The notes beneath the pieces are model-generated. The model ran no database searches. It had not been told where the DNA came from and was given only the letters and a program-made list of their open reading frames with translations. The position numbers and the translations under genes were made by a program. From NCBI GenBank assembly GCA_027923505.1, contig BROI01000002.1:1178001-1242000 (forward strand): 64,000 nucleotides of DNA, in the 5' to 3' direction. Positions 11,119 through 21,566 of this stretch are shown piece after piece. The DNA is from Mayamaea pseudoterrestris (Eukaryota > Bacillariophyta > Bacillariophyceae > Sellaphorales > Sellaphoraceae). Position 1 is the first letter of the stretch. The number at the start of each line of letters is the position of its first letter.

Positions 11119-12021
11119 TCATCTCATTCCTAGCGATGTAAAGCCACCATCCACCGGCAGGCACTGGCCCGTCACGTAGGCGCCAGCTGGGCTCGCCAAA
11201 AAGACGCATGGTCCAACCAAGTCTTCGGGAACGCTGTTTCTGCCAATCATGGTCCGCGCCGCCAGTTGATTCGCTCGCCCCACGTCTGCAAACACACTCT
11301 TGGTGAGCTCGGTGGCAACGTAGCCTGGAGCAACTGCATTCGCCGTGACGTTTTCGTAGCCATGTTTCGTCGAGTAGGCTTCCGCCAGTGCCCGCGTGAG
11401 CCCCAAGACACCACTCTTGCCCGCCGCATATGGAAGTGAATCTGGAAATGCCTGAAACGACTGGAGACTGGCAATGCTAATGATGCGACCATAGTGTTCC
11501 TGACGCATGCTTTCACTCATGGCGCGAGCCAAGAAAAAGGGAGCCGTCAAGGTCAGTGTCAAGGTTTGCTCCCAGTGTTCGGCAGTCAGATTGGATGGAG
11601 CTTGCCGCACATTGACGCCGGCATTGTTGACGAGAATGGTTGGTGGGGTTTCCGTCATGTTTGTGACGTGTTCAATGAGTTTTGGAATTTCGTCAAGCTT
11701 GGAAAGGTCGCAGGTTGCATAGTACGCAATTTGACGAGGTGATTCTTTATCCGGTTGATTGCTATTGCTTCCGTGATTTACTGCATGGTCCAAATTTACT
11801 TGATCTTGTATCATTTGGCAGGTTGCTTGGAGTGGTTCAAGACGTCGTCCGACGACCACCACCGTCGCACCTGCTCGCGCCATGTTTAGAGCGAGCGCGG
11901 CTCCAATTCCCGTACCTCCTCCAGTGATGATTGCCGTCCTGCCTTTGAGTGAAAACAATGACGAAATAAAGGGTAATGGGGAAGAGGAGGAAGATGTTCC
12001 TGGTGTTGATAATGATGACAT
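11119..12021 (-). CDS. Short-chain dehydrogenase/reductase (SDR)
   Basis: A 300-aa classical SDR, intronless. The cofactor loop TGGGTGIG is at residues 33-40, the NNAG stretch follows in the middle, and the catalytic Ser-Tyr-Lys set is present with Tyr198 and Lys202 in YAAGK. The C-terminal QCLPVDGGF is typical of the FabG/gluconate-5-dehydrogenase branch that uses NAD(P)H to interconvert alcohols and ketones. An in-frame upstream ATG at 12117 would add 32 residues; I prefer 12021 because the extra stretch looks like untranslated leader. There is no PTS1 at the C-terminus and no clear plastid motif, so a cytosolic location is most likely. The substrate cannot be assigned; a 3-oxoacyl-ACP reductase role is less likely without targeting. 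Confidence 0.85.
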   Translation of the reverse strand: MSSLSTPGTSSSSSPLPFISSLFSLKGRTAIITGGGTGIGAALALNMARAGATVVVVGRRLEPLQATCQMIQDQVNLDHAVNHGSNSNQPDKESPRQIAYYATCDLSKLDEIPKLIEHVTNMTETPPTILVNNAGVNVRQAPSNLTAEHWEQTLTLTLTAPFFLARAMSESMRQEHYGRIISIASLQSFQAFPDSLPYAAGKSGVLGLTRALAEAYSTKHGYENVTANAVAPGYVATELTKSVFADVGRANQLAARTMIGRNSVPEDLVGPCVFLASPAGAYVTGQCLPVDGGFTSLGMR

Positions 12022-12555
12022 GTTGAGTCGTTGCAGTGCTTGAAAGAAATGTGGTGTAGAGATTGAGAGACTATAATGAATTGCCTTTTGCGTAAAGTTG
12101 AAAGAGATGAAGATCATTTGTACGATTCTACCGGTAGATTATCGATGTGGCCGCCACAACGGGCAGGCTGCCATGGTGGCGAAGGCGCAATGATTTTAAG
12201 TAACAAAGCGACACGAAATGAATCGCTTCGCTATTCACGTTCCGCGATTTTCTCGATCGAAAGATCGGCGAGCGTTCATGGGTAAATTCCGAAGTTGTTG
12301 TAGCTTACATTAAGCGATAGGAAGGGTGGAGTTTCAACGGTATTGAGTAACGAGGCTAACGGGGACCATATCCGCCTGCTTGATTGTGAAACTGTATAAC
12401 AGTCTTTATTTGCGTCCTTTGCTCGAGCCCGATCCGCGATCCGACTCTTTTGCAATTTTAAGTTTTGACGCAGACAGCCCTCCATATTCCAGTGCAACGA
12501 GCACGCAATCAACGTGTCCTGTTTCAATATCGGATTTGCACTTTCTGTCCTGGCT
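12022..12555. other. Divergent intergenic region
   Basis: Separates the SDR gene (minus) from the helical-repeat gene (plus) and should contain both promoters. No repeat or RNA gene recognised. Confidence 0.4.
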
Positions 12556-13565
12556 ATGGCGCGACGAAGAAGGAGAAAGCAGAAAAGGCGTCGGTTCTCA
12601 TCTCGGAAACGGTCAAACATTTGCGCTGAAGTGTTGCGTTCGCCTAATTCATCAGTCGACGCTTCCAGTATTCAAATGACCGTGCTTTGCATGAATCGCA
12701 TTTTAGGATTTCCAGGTGTATCGAATCTTATAGCAATCTATTCAGAAGTGTTGCACAAAATCGTGTCTACAAGACAAGCAGACTTGTTTAGCAACTATTG
12801 TTGGAGAAAAGAGGAGCTTGTTGATATTGACGCATGCATCGAAGACCTCCAAGAGCCCACGGCACATTTGATCGAGACAGTGACCTTTATGAATCAGTAC
12901 CCAAACAATCTACCAATCTTGAAAGATGCGTTGTGCTTTTTGGAAGAACTTTGCAAATTCCCGGCACTACGACCATTAATTGCAGAGAAAGCGCTCGTTC
13001 ATGCAACGACTGCTGTTATTTGCCACGCAGACAAGGATGGGGTGATCCATGTGCTCTTTACAACCTTTTTGGCGCGGTTGCTACAACTCGATGTTGGAGT
13101 CGAACCAGTTGCTAGTTGAGTGGAGGAATAGAGCGATTGATGGCGTTCTCGACGCCGGGCTGCAAGGATTGCTGCTGAGGCAGCCGCATCGTCCACTACT
13201 GGGATATGTACGGCTTTTGATGCACTTGAATTTGAGCAATCGACCATCGAGCCAATATTACAAGCAGTCGCATGCGTTTCGTGCTGTGCTAAACCCGTCT
13301 CAATCTTTGAAGAACATGCCGAAAATGTCCCCTTGACTGATTTGCAAGAGGTAATGGAATATTGGCAAGGCTGGATGAATTTAAATTGTAGTTATGAACG
13401 CGTTCAACCCAGTATTGCGTCGTATTTTTGACGCAAAAGGAACATTTAAACCCGTCACCTGCAGCAATCTATTACTGGTCTCATGTCGAGACGCTGAAAA
13501 GAAAAGATTTGATTCGAGAGCAATGCGCACCGAGATATCCGTGCCAAAGGTGCGGTCCCTTTTAG
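12556..13565 (+). CDS. Hypothetical ARM/HEAT-like helical protein, three exons
   Basis: Not recognised by name. Proposed exons are 12556-13114, 13184-13350 and 13413-13565, giving 292 aa. The second intron (62 nt, GTAATG to CCCAG) is well supported because the third exon then reads a basic stretch with CQRC just before the stop. The first intron (69 nt, GTTGAG to GGCAG) is less certain; it removes three closely spaced stops and keeps the frame, but 13108-13179 is an alternative. The ATG at 12556 starts a strongly basic segment (MARRRRRKQKRRR), a likely nuclear localisation signal. The middle is alpha-helical with ARM-like periodicity. If the introns are wrong, the locus is a pseudogene with disrupted frames. 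Confidence 0.5.
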
Positions 13566-13714
13566 AATGCGGGCATAAAATGGCAGAAGTATATAGCAAC
13601 TATCATGTCTAGTTAAGGCATACACCAGTAGCACAGCAACTTTTGGGAGAGTTATGATAATGTACATTATCGGAACCGTCCACAATGTCTGATATCATCG
13701 CTCATCCAGCCGAC

Positions 13715-15253
13715 TCAAATCGAGATTGGCGCATGGTCCAGCTCCAAAATGGTTGATTCGTTCCACATGCGCAAGCACCGCTGGCCAAGCAGATCAATCG
13801 TCCGCTGCGTCGTTGCCTTGATGCCATGCCCACTCGTGAGTCCCATTTGTATCGAGTGCTTGACGGCATCATACTCACGGCATCCCTCCGTCTGCAGTTC
13901 CAGCACTTGGTAGACGGCCACGCCTGCGTCTGTCAGCTCAAAGTCGTTGAAAAGGAGCGACAAGACGTTAGTCTTTTGTTGCAGCCAAGCTGCATCAACG
14001 GTTCGAGTAGCTGCTGCCGTCGAGTGGCACTTGCTTGATCCAGCGTGTTTCCTTGTGCGAGCCTTTTTCTGTGGCAAAAATGCCGGAGCATCTGTCGTTG
14101 CTTCGGACGCATCGTCGTCCATGCCCAATGAGACTCGATGAAAGGCACGCTTCGTACTGCTCGCTTTTGAAGCCTCCCTATCGCCGGCAGAGCCGTCATC
14201 GGCGTCACTGTCGTTTTCGCTGCTTTCATGGTATTTGCTTTTGTTGCTACAAGTTCCATTTTGCTCGCCATGCTGCTCGGCATTTTGCTCTTCCAGCTCA
14301 TCCTCGTCATCATCGGATTCTTCCTCGTCTGCTTCCTCGACTCGCTCAAGTCCATCCAGCGGACTCTTCATCAAACTAACATTATTATCGTCAGTATCTG
14401 CTTCACATGCACGTACTGCATTTGCATCAAACACTGGCAGTGTATATGGCGCCGTGGCTGCCCATAGTTGCAGCACGAGCGTCTCCGACGGCGTGACACT
14501 GCTCGAGGCGGTGCGTCGTCCGGTCGACTTGGCGTTTGGCGCCGCGAGCGATCCCGTTTGACGATACAGGACGCGCAGCTCATGGAGCGAGTGAACGTAG
14601 TGAACGCCGTGCAAGAGTGTTTCGTCGTTGCCATTCTCGAGCGCACCCGCTAAATAAATGCGATTGCGTTCCTTGTCAAACACCACCTTGCGCTTGGTGA
14701 GAATCATTTCAATAGTTTCTTCAGTTGCGATATGTGACGCAAGCGCTGGATTCATTCCCTTGAGGCTTTCCCTGGCATCCGTGGCAGTCGTCCAGTCGAC
14801 GTGCTGCGTGCGAATGGTCCATTCCAATGCTTGGAGACGATCGGCGTCGAGTAAATGAGCATTGGGAATGCCGGAGTGCAGCATGGAAGCAACGACTTCA
14901 TCCACGCAAGACCAAGTCTTTAGATTCGAAGGATGATTGGCGCTTGTCAATGTCGTCTTGCTGCTGCTTTCCTTGACCAGGAGCGGATGAGAGTAACACT
15001 TGCCAATGCGCTGAAAGCCAAGCGTCAGCAAATCGTCGTGCTTGTTGCCACGAGGATCCAATGACAGCCATGACTTTTCCCAAGCAGTGGGAGAGCGGAG
15101 CCTGATCACCAAGACCATTTTTTGTGCAATGGCGATGCAATAAGAGTTCAAGCAAGGAGGGGCCAGAAGGTATGATCGTCGGATGGCGACTACAATGGTG
15201 GCTTCGTCGAAGGAAGAGATCCGACCATTGCTTGGCTGGCGCGCTCTTTTCAT
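13715..15253 (-). CDS. Hypothetical acidic, probably nuclear protein
   Basis: A 512-aa intronless frame with ATG at 15253. A second ATG at 15118 begins MVLVIRLRSPTAWEKSW, which looks more like a natural domain start, so the true protein may be 467 aa. The N-terminal half is mixed alpha/beta without a motif I know. Residues about 300-350 are a run of Glu and Asp; a basic patch QKKARTRKH near 395-405 could be a nuclear signal. The C-terminal 100 residues form a helical domain (QQKTNVLSLLFNDFELTD onward). The acidic/basic pattern resembles chromatin or ribosome-biogenesis factors, but this is only a resemblance. No family is assigned. Confidence 0.6.
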   Translation of the reverse strand: MKRARQPSNGRISSFDEATIVVAIRRSYLLAPPCLNSYCIAIAQKMVLVIRLRSPTAWEKSWLSLDPRGNKHDDLLTLGFQRIGKCYSHPLLVKESSSKTTLTSANHPSNLKTWSCVDEVVASMLHSGIPNAHLLDADRLQALEWTIRTQHVDWTTATDARESLKGMNPALASHIATEETIEMILTKRKVVFDKERNRIYLAGALENGNDETLLHGVHYVHSLHELRVLYRQTGSLAAPNAKSTGRRTASSSVTPSETLVLQLWAATAPYTLPVFDANAVRACEADTDDNNVSLMKSPLDGLERVEEADEEESDDDEDELEEQNAEQHGEQNGTCSNKSKYHESSENDSDADDGSAGDREASKASSTKRAFHRVSLGMDDDASEATTDAPAFLPQKKARTRKHAGSSKCHSTAAATRTVDAAWLQQKTNVLSLLFNDFELTDAGVAVYQVLELQTEGCREYDAVKHSIQMGLTSGHGIKATTQRTIDLLGQRCLRMWNESTILELDHAPISI

Positions 15254-15345
15254 CCGTTCAAATTGGAAACTTCGAAATTGCGCGCGCGCCGGTTGATTCC
15301 AATTTGCTACCCATTGCCGGCCATGCTACCTGCTGCAACAGTGTA

Positions 15346-15475
15346 TGTAGGCTTCCAGGCAGTCCCTTTTGCACCATTTGAGACTATGCACATGTCAATG
15401 GCACACCCTGGACTGGTTTTGCCTGACTCAATGGGTTGTTCAGTGGCCAGGGCATGGGGCATCTTAGTAGTATGA
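15346..15475 (+). repeat. 130-bp direct repeat, copy 1
   Basis: Starts TGTAGGCTTCCAGGCA and ends near AGTAGTATGA. It matches 15531-15660 closely over its full length, with scattered substitutions and the same order. No coding frame or terminal inverted repeat is visible. Confidence 0.85.
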
Positions 15476-15530
15476 TTCCATAACTTTGGGTGTTAGCCAT
15501 ACTGTACCCATCCTGCGGACCATTCCATGG

Positions 15531-15660
15531 TGTAGGCTTCCAGGCATTCCTTTCTGCACAATTTGAGACCATCCTCATGTCAATGGCACACCCTAAACTG
15601 GTTTTGCCTGACCCAATGGGTTGTTGAGTGGCCAGGGCATGGGGCATCTTAGTGGTATGA
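15531..15660 (+). repeat. 130-bp direct repeat, copy 2
   Basis: Second copy of the 15346-15475 unit, displaced by 185 bp; the 55-bp spacer is not repeated. The pair could be a local tandem duplication or two terminal repeats of a short non-autonomous element. No target-site duplication stands out. Confidence 0.85.
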
Positions 15661-15796
15661 ATAGCATTTCCTCACTGCGAGTATGCAAAATTTTGTGGAT
15701 GTACGTACAATAGAGAAAAGGAAGATGACTATAGATTAACATGGCATTGGTGCAATAATGGTTACTGCGTCAGTCAGCAAAATCATCAAGTACGAA

Positions 15797-17659
<1,863 letters not shown>

Positions 17660-18460
17660 ATGAAGTTTGCAAGCAGTGTCGTCATCGCATTGACTTTTGC
17701 GTCAACAAGCCAAGCCTTTGCTCCGCAACGAGCGTCATTCGTCGCACAACAAACACAACAAAGCATTGTTACTCCAGCAGCACAACCTCTCTACAACAGC
17801 AAGGACATTTACGACGACGACGTCGACGAAGAGGTCGAAGAACTCGTCCAAAAGGAGCTTGCCAAGAATGCTCGCATGAGCAACTTGCGCAACGCCAATG
17901 GCGTGGAATACGCTCCCTGGATGCGACTGTCGGAGGAGGATGAGAAGCGGATTCGCGCCACGGTGCGCGAAAAGACGGCCCAACGAAAACTGCGGCGCGA
18001 GCAGGAGCAGACGGTGCAGGGATCCTTGCTGCGTGACAGTCAGGGGCAGGAACTTTCGGGGGTTGGTTTGAGGAGTCGGGTCATTGATGATGAGAGTGTG
18101 GAATTGGAGTGGGCCACGTCGTCGGAGGCATCGACGCGAGGGTTTATTGTCAAGCGTCGAGCGGCCAAGACGGAAGATTTTCAAGTACTGGCTTCGTATG
18201 AAAGCTATGGACCGCTGCAGTCGCAGGGAGTGGAAGGAGGTGTCTATCGCTACTTGGATGAAGGTGTTGGAGCTGGTGGCTGGGTATATCGCGTGACGGA
18301 ATGTGAAAGCAATGGCGCCGAAAACGATCTTTCGCAATGTCTTGTCAATATTGAGACCAAGGAGGAGCAGCAAGGAGCCCTCATTACACTGGCAGCCTTT
18401 GGAGCTGTGGCTGTTGCCGCTGTCATTGCTGGGATTACGCTTGATCCGGTCCAGTACTAG
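17660..18460 (+). CDS. Plastid-targeted FN3-like membrane protein
   Basis: A 266-aa intronless protein. Residues 1-19 form a signal peptide that runs into SQAFAP (17-22), a textbook heterokont plastid-import motif. Residues 35-130 are acidic then basic helical. Residues about 135-225 resemble a fibronectin type III fold: VELEWATSSE, GFIVKRR and WVYRVTECESNG fall at the expected strands. A single hydrophobic helix near 238-258 ends the protein, so it is probably a tail-anchored thylakoid or envelope protein with the FN3-like domain on one side. No enzymatic motif is seen. Function is unknown; a scaffold or assembly role is only a guess. Confidence 0.8.
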   Translation: MKFASSVVIALTFASTSQAFAPQRASFVAQQTQQSIVTPAAQPLYNSKDIYDDDVDEEVEELVQKELAKNARMSNLRNANGVEYAPWMRLSEEDEKRIRATVREKTAQRKLRREQEQTVQGSLLRDSQGQELSGVGLRSRVIDDESVELEWATSSEASTRGFIVKRRAAKTEDFQVLASYESYGPLQSQGVEGGVYRYLDEGVGAGGWVYRVTECESNGAENDLSQCLVNIETKEEQQGALITLAAFGAVAVAAVIAGITLDPVQY

Positions 18461-18656
18461 AAAGATTCACAACTGCATGCTATTACGGAAGACGAAATGA
18501 AACGCGGACGAAAGACGGATTCATCCGATACGCTGTATACTCATACACAGTAATCTTTGCTATAAACTTTATGATCGTGTCCTTTGACATTCACTCTAAT
18601 ATAAATGCACCGTAAATAATGGAGATATCGCAAAGCTGGCTGGGTGAACTTCCATT

Positions 18657-19820
18657 TTAATACGATACGGGCGGCAACGTAGGATTCGCCTTGCGGGAGC
18701 GTTTGTCGCGATGCTCGTCCGTAGAATGCGTCGTCTGACGGTCGCAGTGGCCGCACCACTTCTTCTTCCTCCGTGAAGGAGAATCCGAAAGACTATCAGA
18801 GGCTTCAGATTCGCAGTCCGGAAACAGCGGCTTCCATTGCTGTTGGGAAACGAGTTCTTCATATGAGGCAATGGCAAGGCGGAACAAGTCTTGAGGGAGA
18901 CATTTGTTGGCAGCCATGTGCTGGTCCCGGTCATGTGGGGACATTTGACAGCAAACTCCCCATGCCTCGGAGTGAAGTGAATCAAATTTCATGAAGCTCT
19001 CGATAAACTCCATTTTTATTCGAGAGTCTTCTCCACTGGCCCTCAAGAGATTCTTGAAGAGTCTGCAGGTTTTTCGATGATCGTACGCACCAGCATCCTG
19101 GACGATAGTGATAAGATCGAGTACCTTGATGCAATACGCGGTTATGTTCTCACCAACGAAATCAGTGGGAAGAATGGCAATGGCTTCGTCTTCAAGACGG
19201 CGATGCATGTCATAATTATGCTGGCGGACCATGGATAGGATACGCCAGTACGTGACCGCAAAGGAACCAGGTTCATTGCCGGGTGTGAGATGAATGAGGC
19301 GTTTGAGCATCGTTGGATCAATTGAGTTGCGAATGAAGATGGTCGCTTGTACGTCGTTGATCTTGTCGTATTGATCATAGGTCTCCTTCGGCTCCGCAAA
19401 AGCATCTTCGACCATTTTCACGTCGCGGAAAATACCGCAATGGCGCGGCAAAAAGACGACACTGTCCTTGTCGCGAGGATCATGTCCATACGCAATCGTA
19501 TCCATTCCAAACTTGACGAGGTGATCGCTCACTTGATGCTCCCACATGAGAACGTCGCCAGTGAACGTGAGCTTGACCGGCAAACCTTTGATGCGATCCG
19601 ACTGGGTGTATCCACCGTAGACACCGCTAAGGGGGCGCATCATACCGTCTGAATTAGGGCGCTTGTGTGTATCATGCTCGTTGAACTCCTCAAAGTTTCG
19701 GCTGGGCGTTCCGCCGGTCCACGGGATGAACTCCTTCTGAGATATTTGCAAAAGGCCCCCGTGGATTGGCTTTGGCGGGAGGAGTACTTCCTCTTTCACA
19801 TCCTGGTTTTTGACGGACAT
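18657..19820 (-). mobile_element. Lone copia-type gag fossil
   Basis: A gag-like reading frame of about 387 aa without the rest of an element. The middle contains text close to diatom copia gag (LTFTGDVLMWEHQVSDHL) and the C-terminus has a CxxC...H...H finger-like motif followed by a basic tail. The gag frame itself looks whole; no protease, integrase or reverse transcriptase and no LTR pair were found within 600 bp on either side, so the element as a whole is a remnant. Age cannot be estimated without LTRs. A host gene derived from gag is an alternative. Confidence 0.65.
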
Positions 19821-20413
19821 ACTACAATTTTCGTCTGCCTTGAAACAATGGCGGAAACGACGAGAGAGAAACAAGCAGACGAGAGAGGCTAGATTGTTGG
19901 AGCAAGGATGCCGTTGGTCGAGTTACCTCAACCGAAGAGGCACGCTGTCACGGCCGTGAAACCCATCACGATAATAATTTTACAAGTCGCCGAGGCGTTA
20001 CGGGACACTTACACATACATGACTGTGAGAAGCTTTACCTCAATTAGATGGTGGGAGACTGTCTCAATGATTGGCAGTAGAGAGCTTACTAGTTGAGCAC
20101 CTGGATCAATGAAGTAAATACGCAAAAAATCGCCACGTTGACCGCGTCTTACTGCTGGCTCTGCATGAAACAAACAAGCAAGCTTGCCCGAGCTAGAATA
20201 CCGGTTATTCCTTCTTCAGCAGCAGCGCCAATTAAAAAAGGACGGACGACATACTGCGTAAACTGGTAGCCTTGCCTACGGTAGTATTGTCGACGAGCAG
20301 CGAGCACTAGCGCGAAGAGGGTCAAGATAGAATAGCTTGGATGTCGCAGCGGTTAAAAAGAGTCCCGGAGAGACTTTTCGTTTAATGAAATCGACGCCAT
20401 CACTTCTGTGACC
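19821..20413. other. Intergenic between gag fossil and oxygenase gene
   Basis: 593 bp without a coding frame of note. It may include leftover leader or LTR sequence of the gag fossil, but I found no matching repeat on the other side. The last part is presumably the promoter of the oxygenase gene. Confidence 0.35.
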
Positions 20414-21472
20414 ATGGCAAGTTCCTTGCTCGCCTCGTACCCGCAGTCTACGTGGGATGCGGCAGCAGTCAGCCTCCGAGACAATTCGGGACTCGCTCTC
20501 ATTGAATTAGACGATATAACTCTCCAGCAAATATCCAAGACTGCCTTTGAGTCGACCCTTTCTCACTTGGCCATGTTTGCCAACGATTTTTCGCAACACA
20601 TTTCTCCGTTGGCCGATGCCGCTCACGCGACTGGCTACCATGGCGCAAGCGATGCGTCTAGTATGAGTCGGTACAATCAGTTTCGCGAGGGACTCGTCTT
20701 TAGTGATGGAAACAAGCTCAAGCAATGTAGTGGTGATGCTCATGCCGACGACGACGACGACGACGACAGATTCAAATATGCAAGCCTGCAAAAGTACTTG
20801 AATGAGTTGGAAGACATGCTACACTGCATCGCGGAACATGTTTGCAGAGGCATTGAACGAGAGTTGGGATTGTCAGAGGGATGGTTTCAAGCCAACTTTG
20901 GACCGACGCGTTGTAGCAGTCAGTGGCACGTGAAGCGATACTTGCCTCCAATAGTGCAAACTGATGCCGACACCGTCACCGAGGACAATTACTCGACTAA
21001 AAACCTTTTACCAATTCATACTGATCCATCTTTGATATCCATCATTATCCATGACCGTCCTGGAAAACAAACTGGAGCGCAGGGACTACAGTACAGCCAC
21101 ACTGGTGCGGATGGAACGCGCCAGTACATAAACGTGTCACACTCGGGCCACGCCGTGGCCGTCGTCTTCGTTGGATCCGTCCTTGGTCACGTGACGGGCA
21201 ACTACTATCCGGCGTGTCGACACTACGTGGCGCCGCCAATGCAGCAACAGCATCGCATGGCGGCCACACTCTTTCTGCGACCTTCTCCACATGCTCGCCT
21301 CGTGGTGCCGCCGTCCCTGCAACTGCGCCACGTCAAAATGAAGCGAAACGACATGACGTTTGGGGAATGGAACATGCGAGTCTCGAAGCGATACATGAAG
21401 GGCAATGGTAAGACGTTGGCATGCAACGTCGACGGTAAGCAGGCGGAGGCGAAGCAGTGTGCTGACGGATGA
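20414..21472 (+). CDS. 2-oxoglutarate/Fe(II)-dependent dioxygenase-like protein
   Basis: A 352-aa intronless protein starting at an ATG in strong context (GACCATGGC). The C-terminal half carries the jelly-roll iron site: His202-Thr-Asp204 in LLPIHTDPSLI, a distal His270 in YYPACRHYV, and Arg281 in RMAATLFLRP at the place of the 2-oxoglutarate-binding Arg. This layout fits the isopenicillin-N-synthase-like family, which couples 2-oxoglutarate oxidation to substrate hydroxylation or ring formation. An Asp run at about 113-119 comes from a GAC microsatellite and likely sits in a surface loop. No targeting signal is evident. Substrate unknown. Confidence 0.78.
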   Translation: MASSLLASYPQSTWDAAAVSLRDNSGLALIELDDITLQQISKTAFESTLSHLAMFANDFSQHISPLADAAHATGYHGASDASSMSRYNQFREGLVFSDGNKLKQCSGDAHADDDDDDDRFKYASLQKYLNELEDMLHCIAEHVCRGIERELGLSEGWFQANFGPTRCSSQWHVKRYLPPIVQTDADTVTEDNYSTKNLLPIHTDPSLISIIIHDRPGKQTGAQGLQYSHTGADGTRQYINVSHSGHAVAVVFVGSVLGHVTGNYYPACRHYVAPPMQQQHRMAATLFLRPSPHARLVVPPSLQLRHVKMKRNDMTFGEWNMRVSKRYMKGNGKTLACNVDGKQAEAKQCADG

Positions 21473-21566
21473 ACCTCGCAACGTGCGTGAAGGAAACTGC
21501 AGCTACTATTTGGCAGGAATGGGTAACAAAGTCAAAATATGCATTATAGTGCAAGAGCAAATATTG

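Noticed and set aside
12276-12620. Minus-strand 114-aa frame
   Set aside because: Lies opposite the promoter and first exon of the helical-repeat gene and has no domain.
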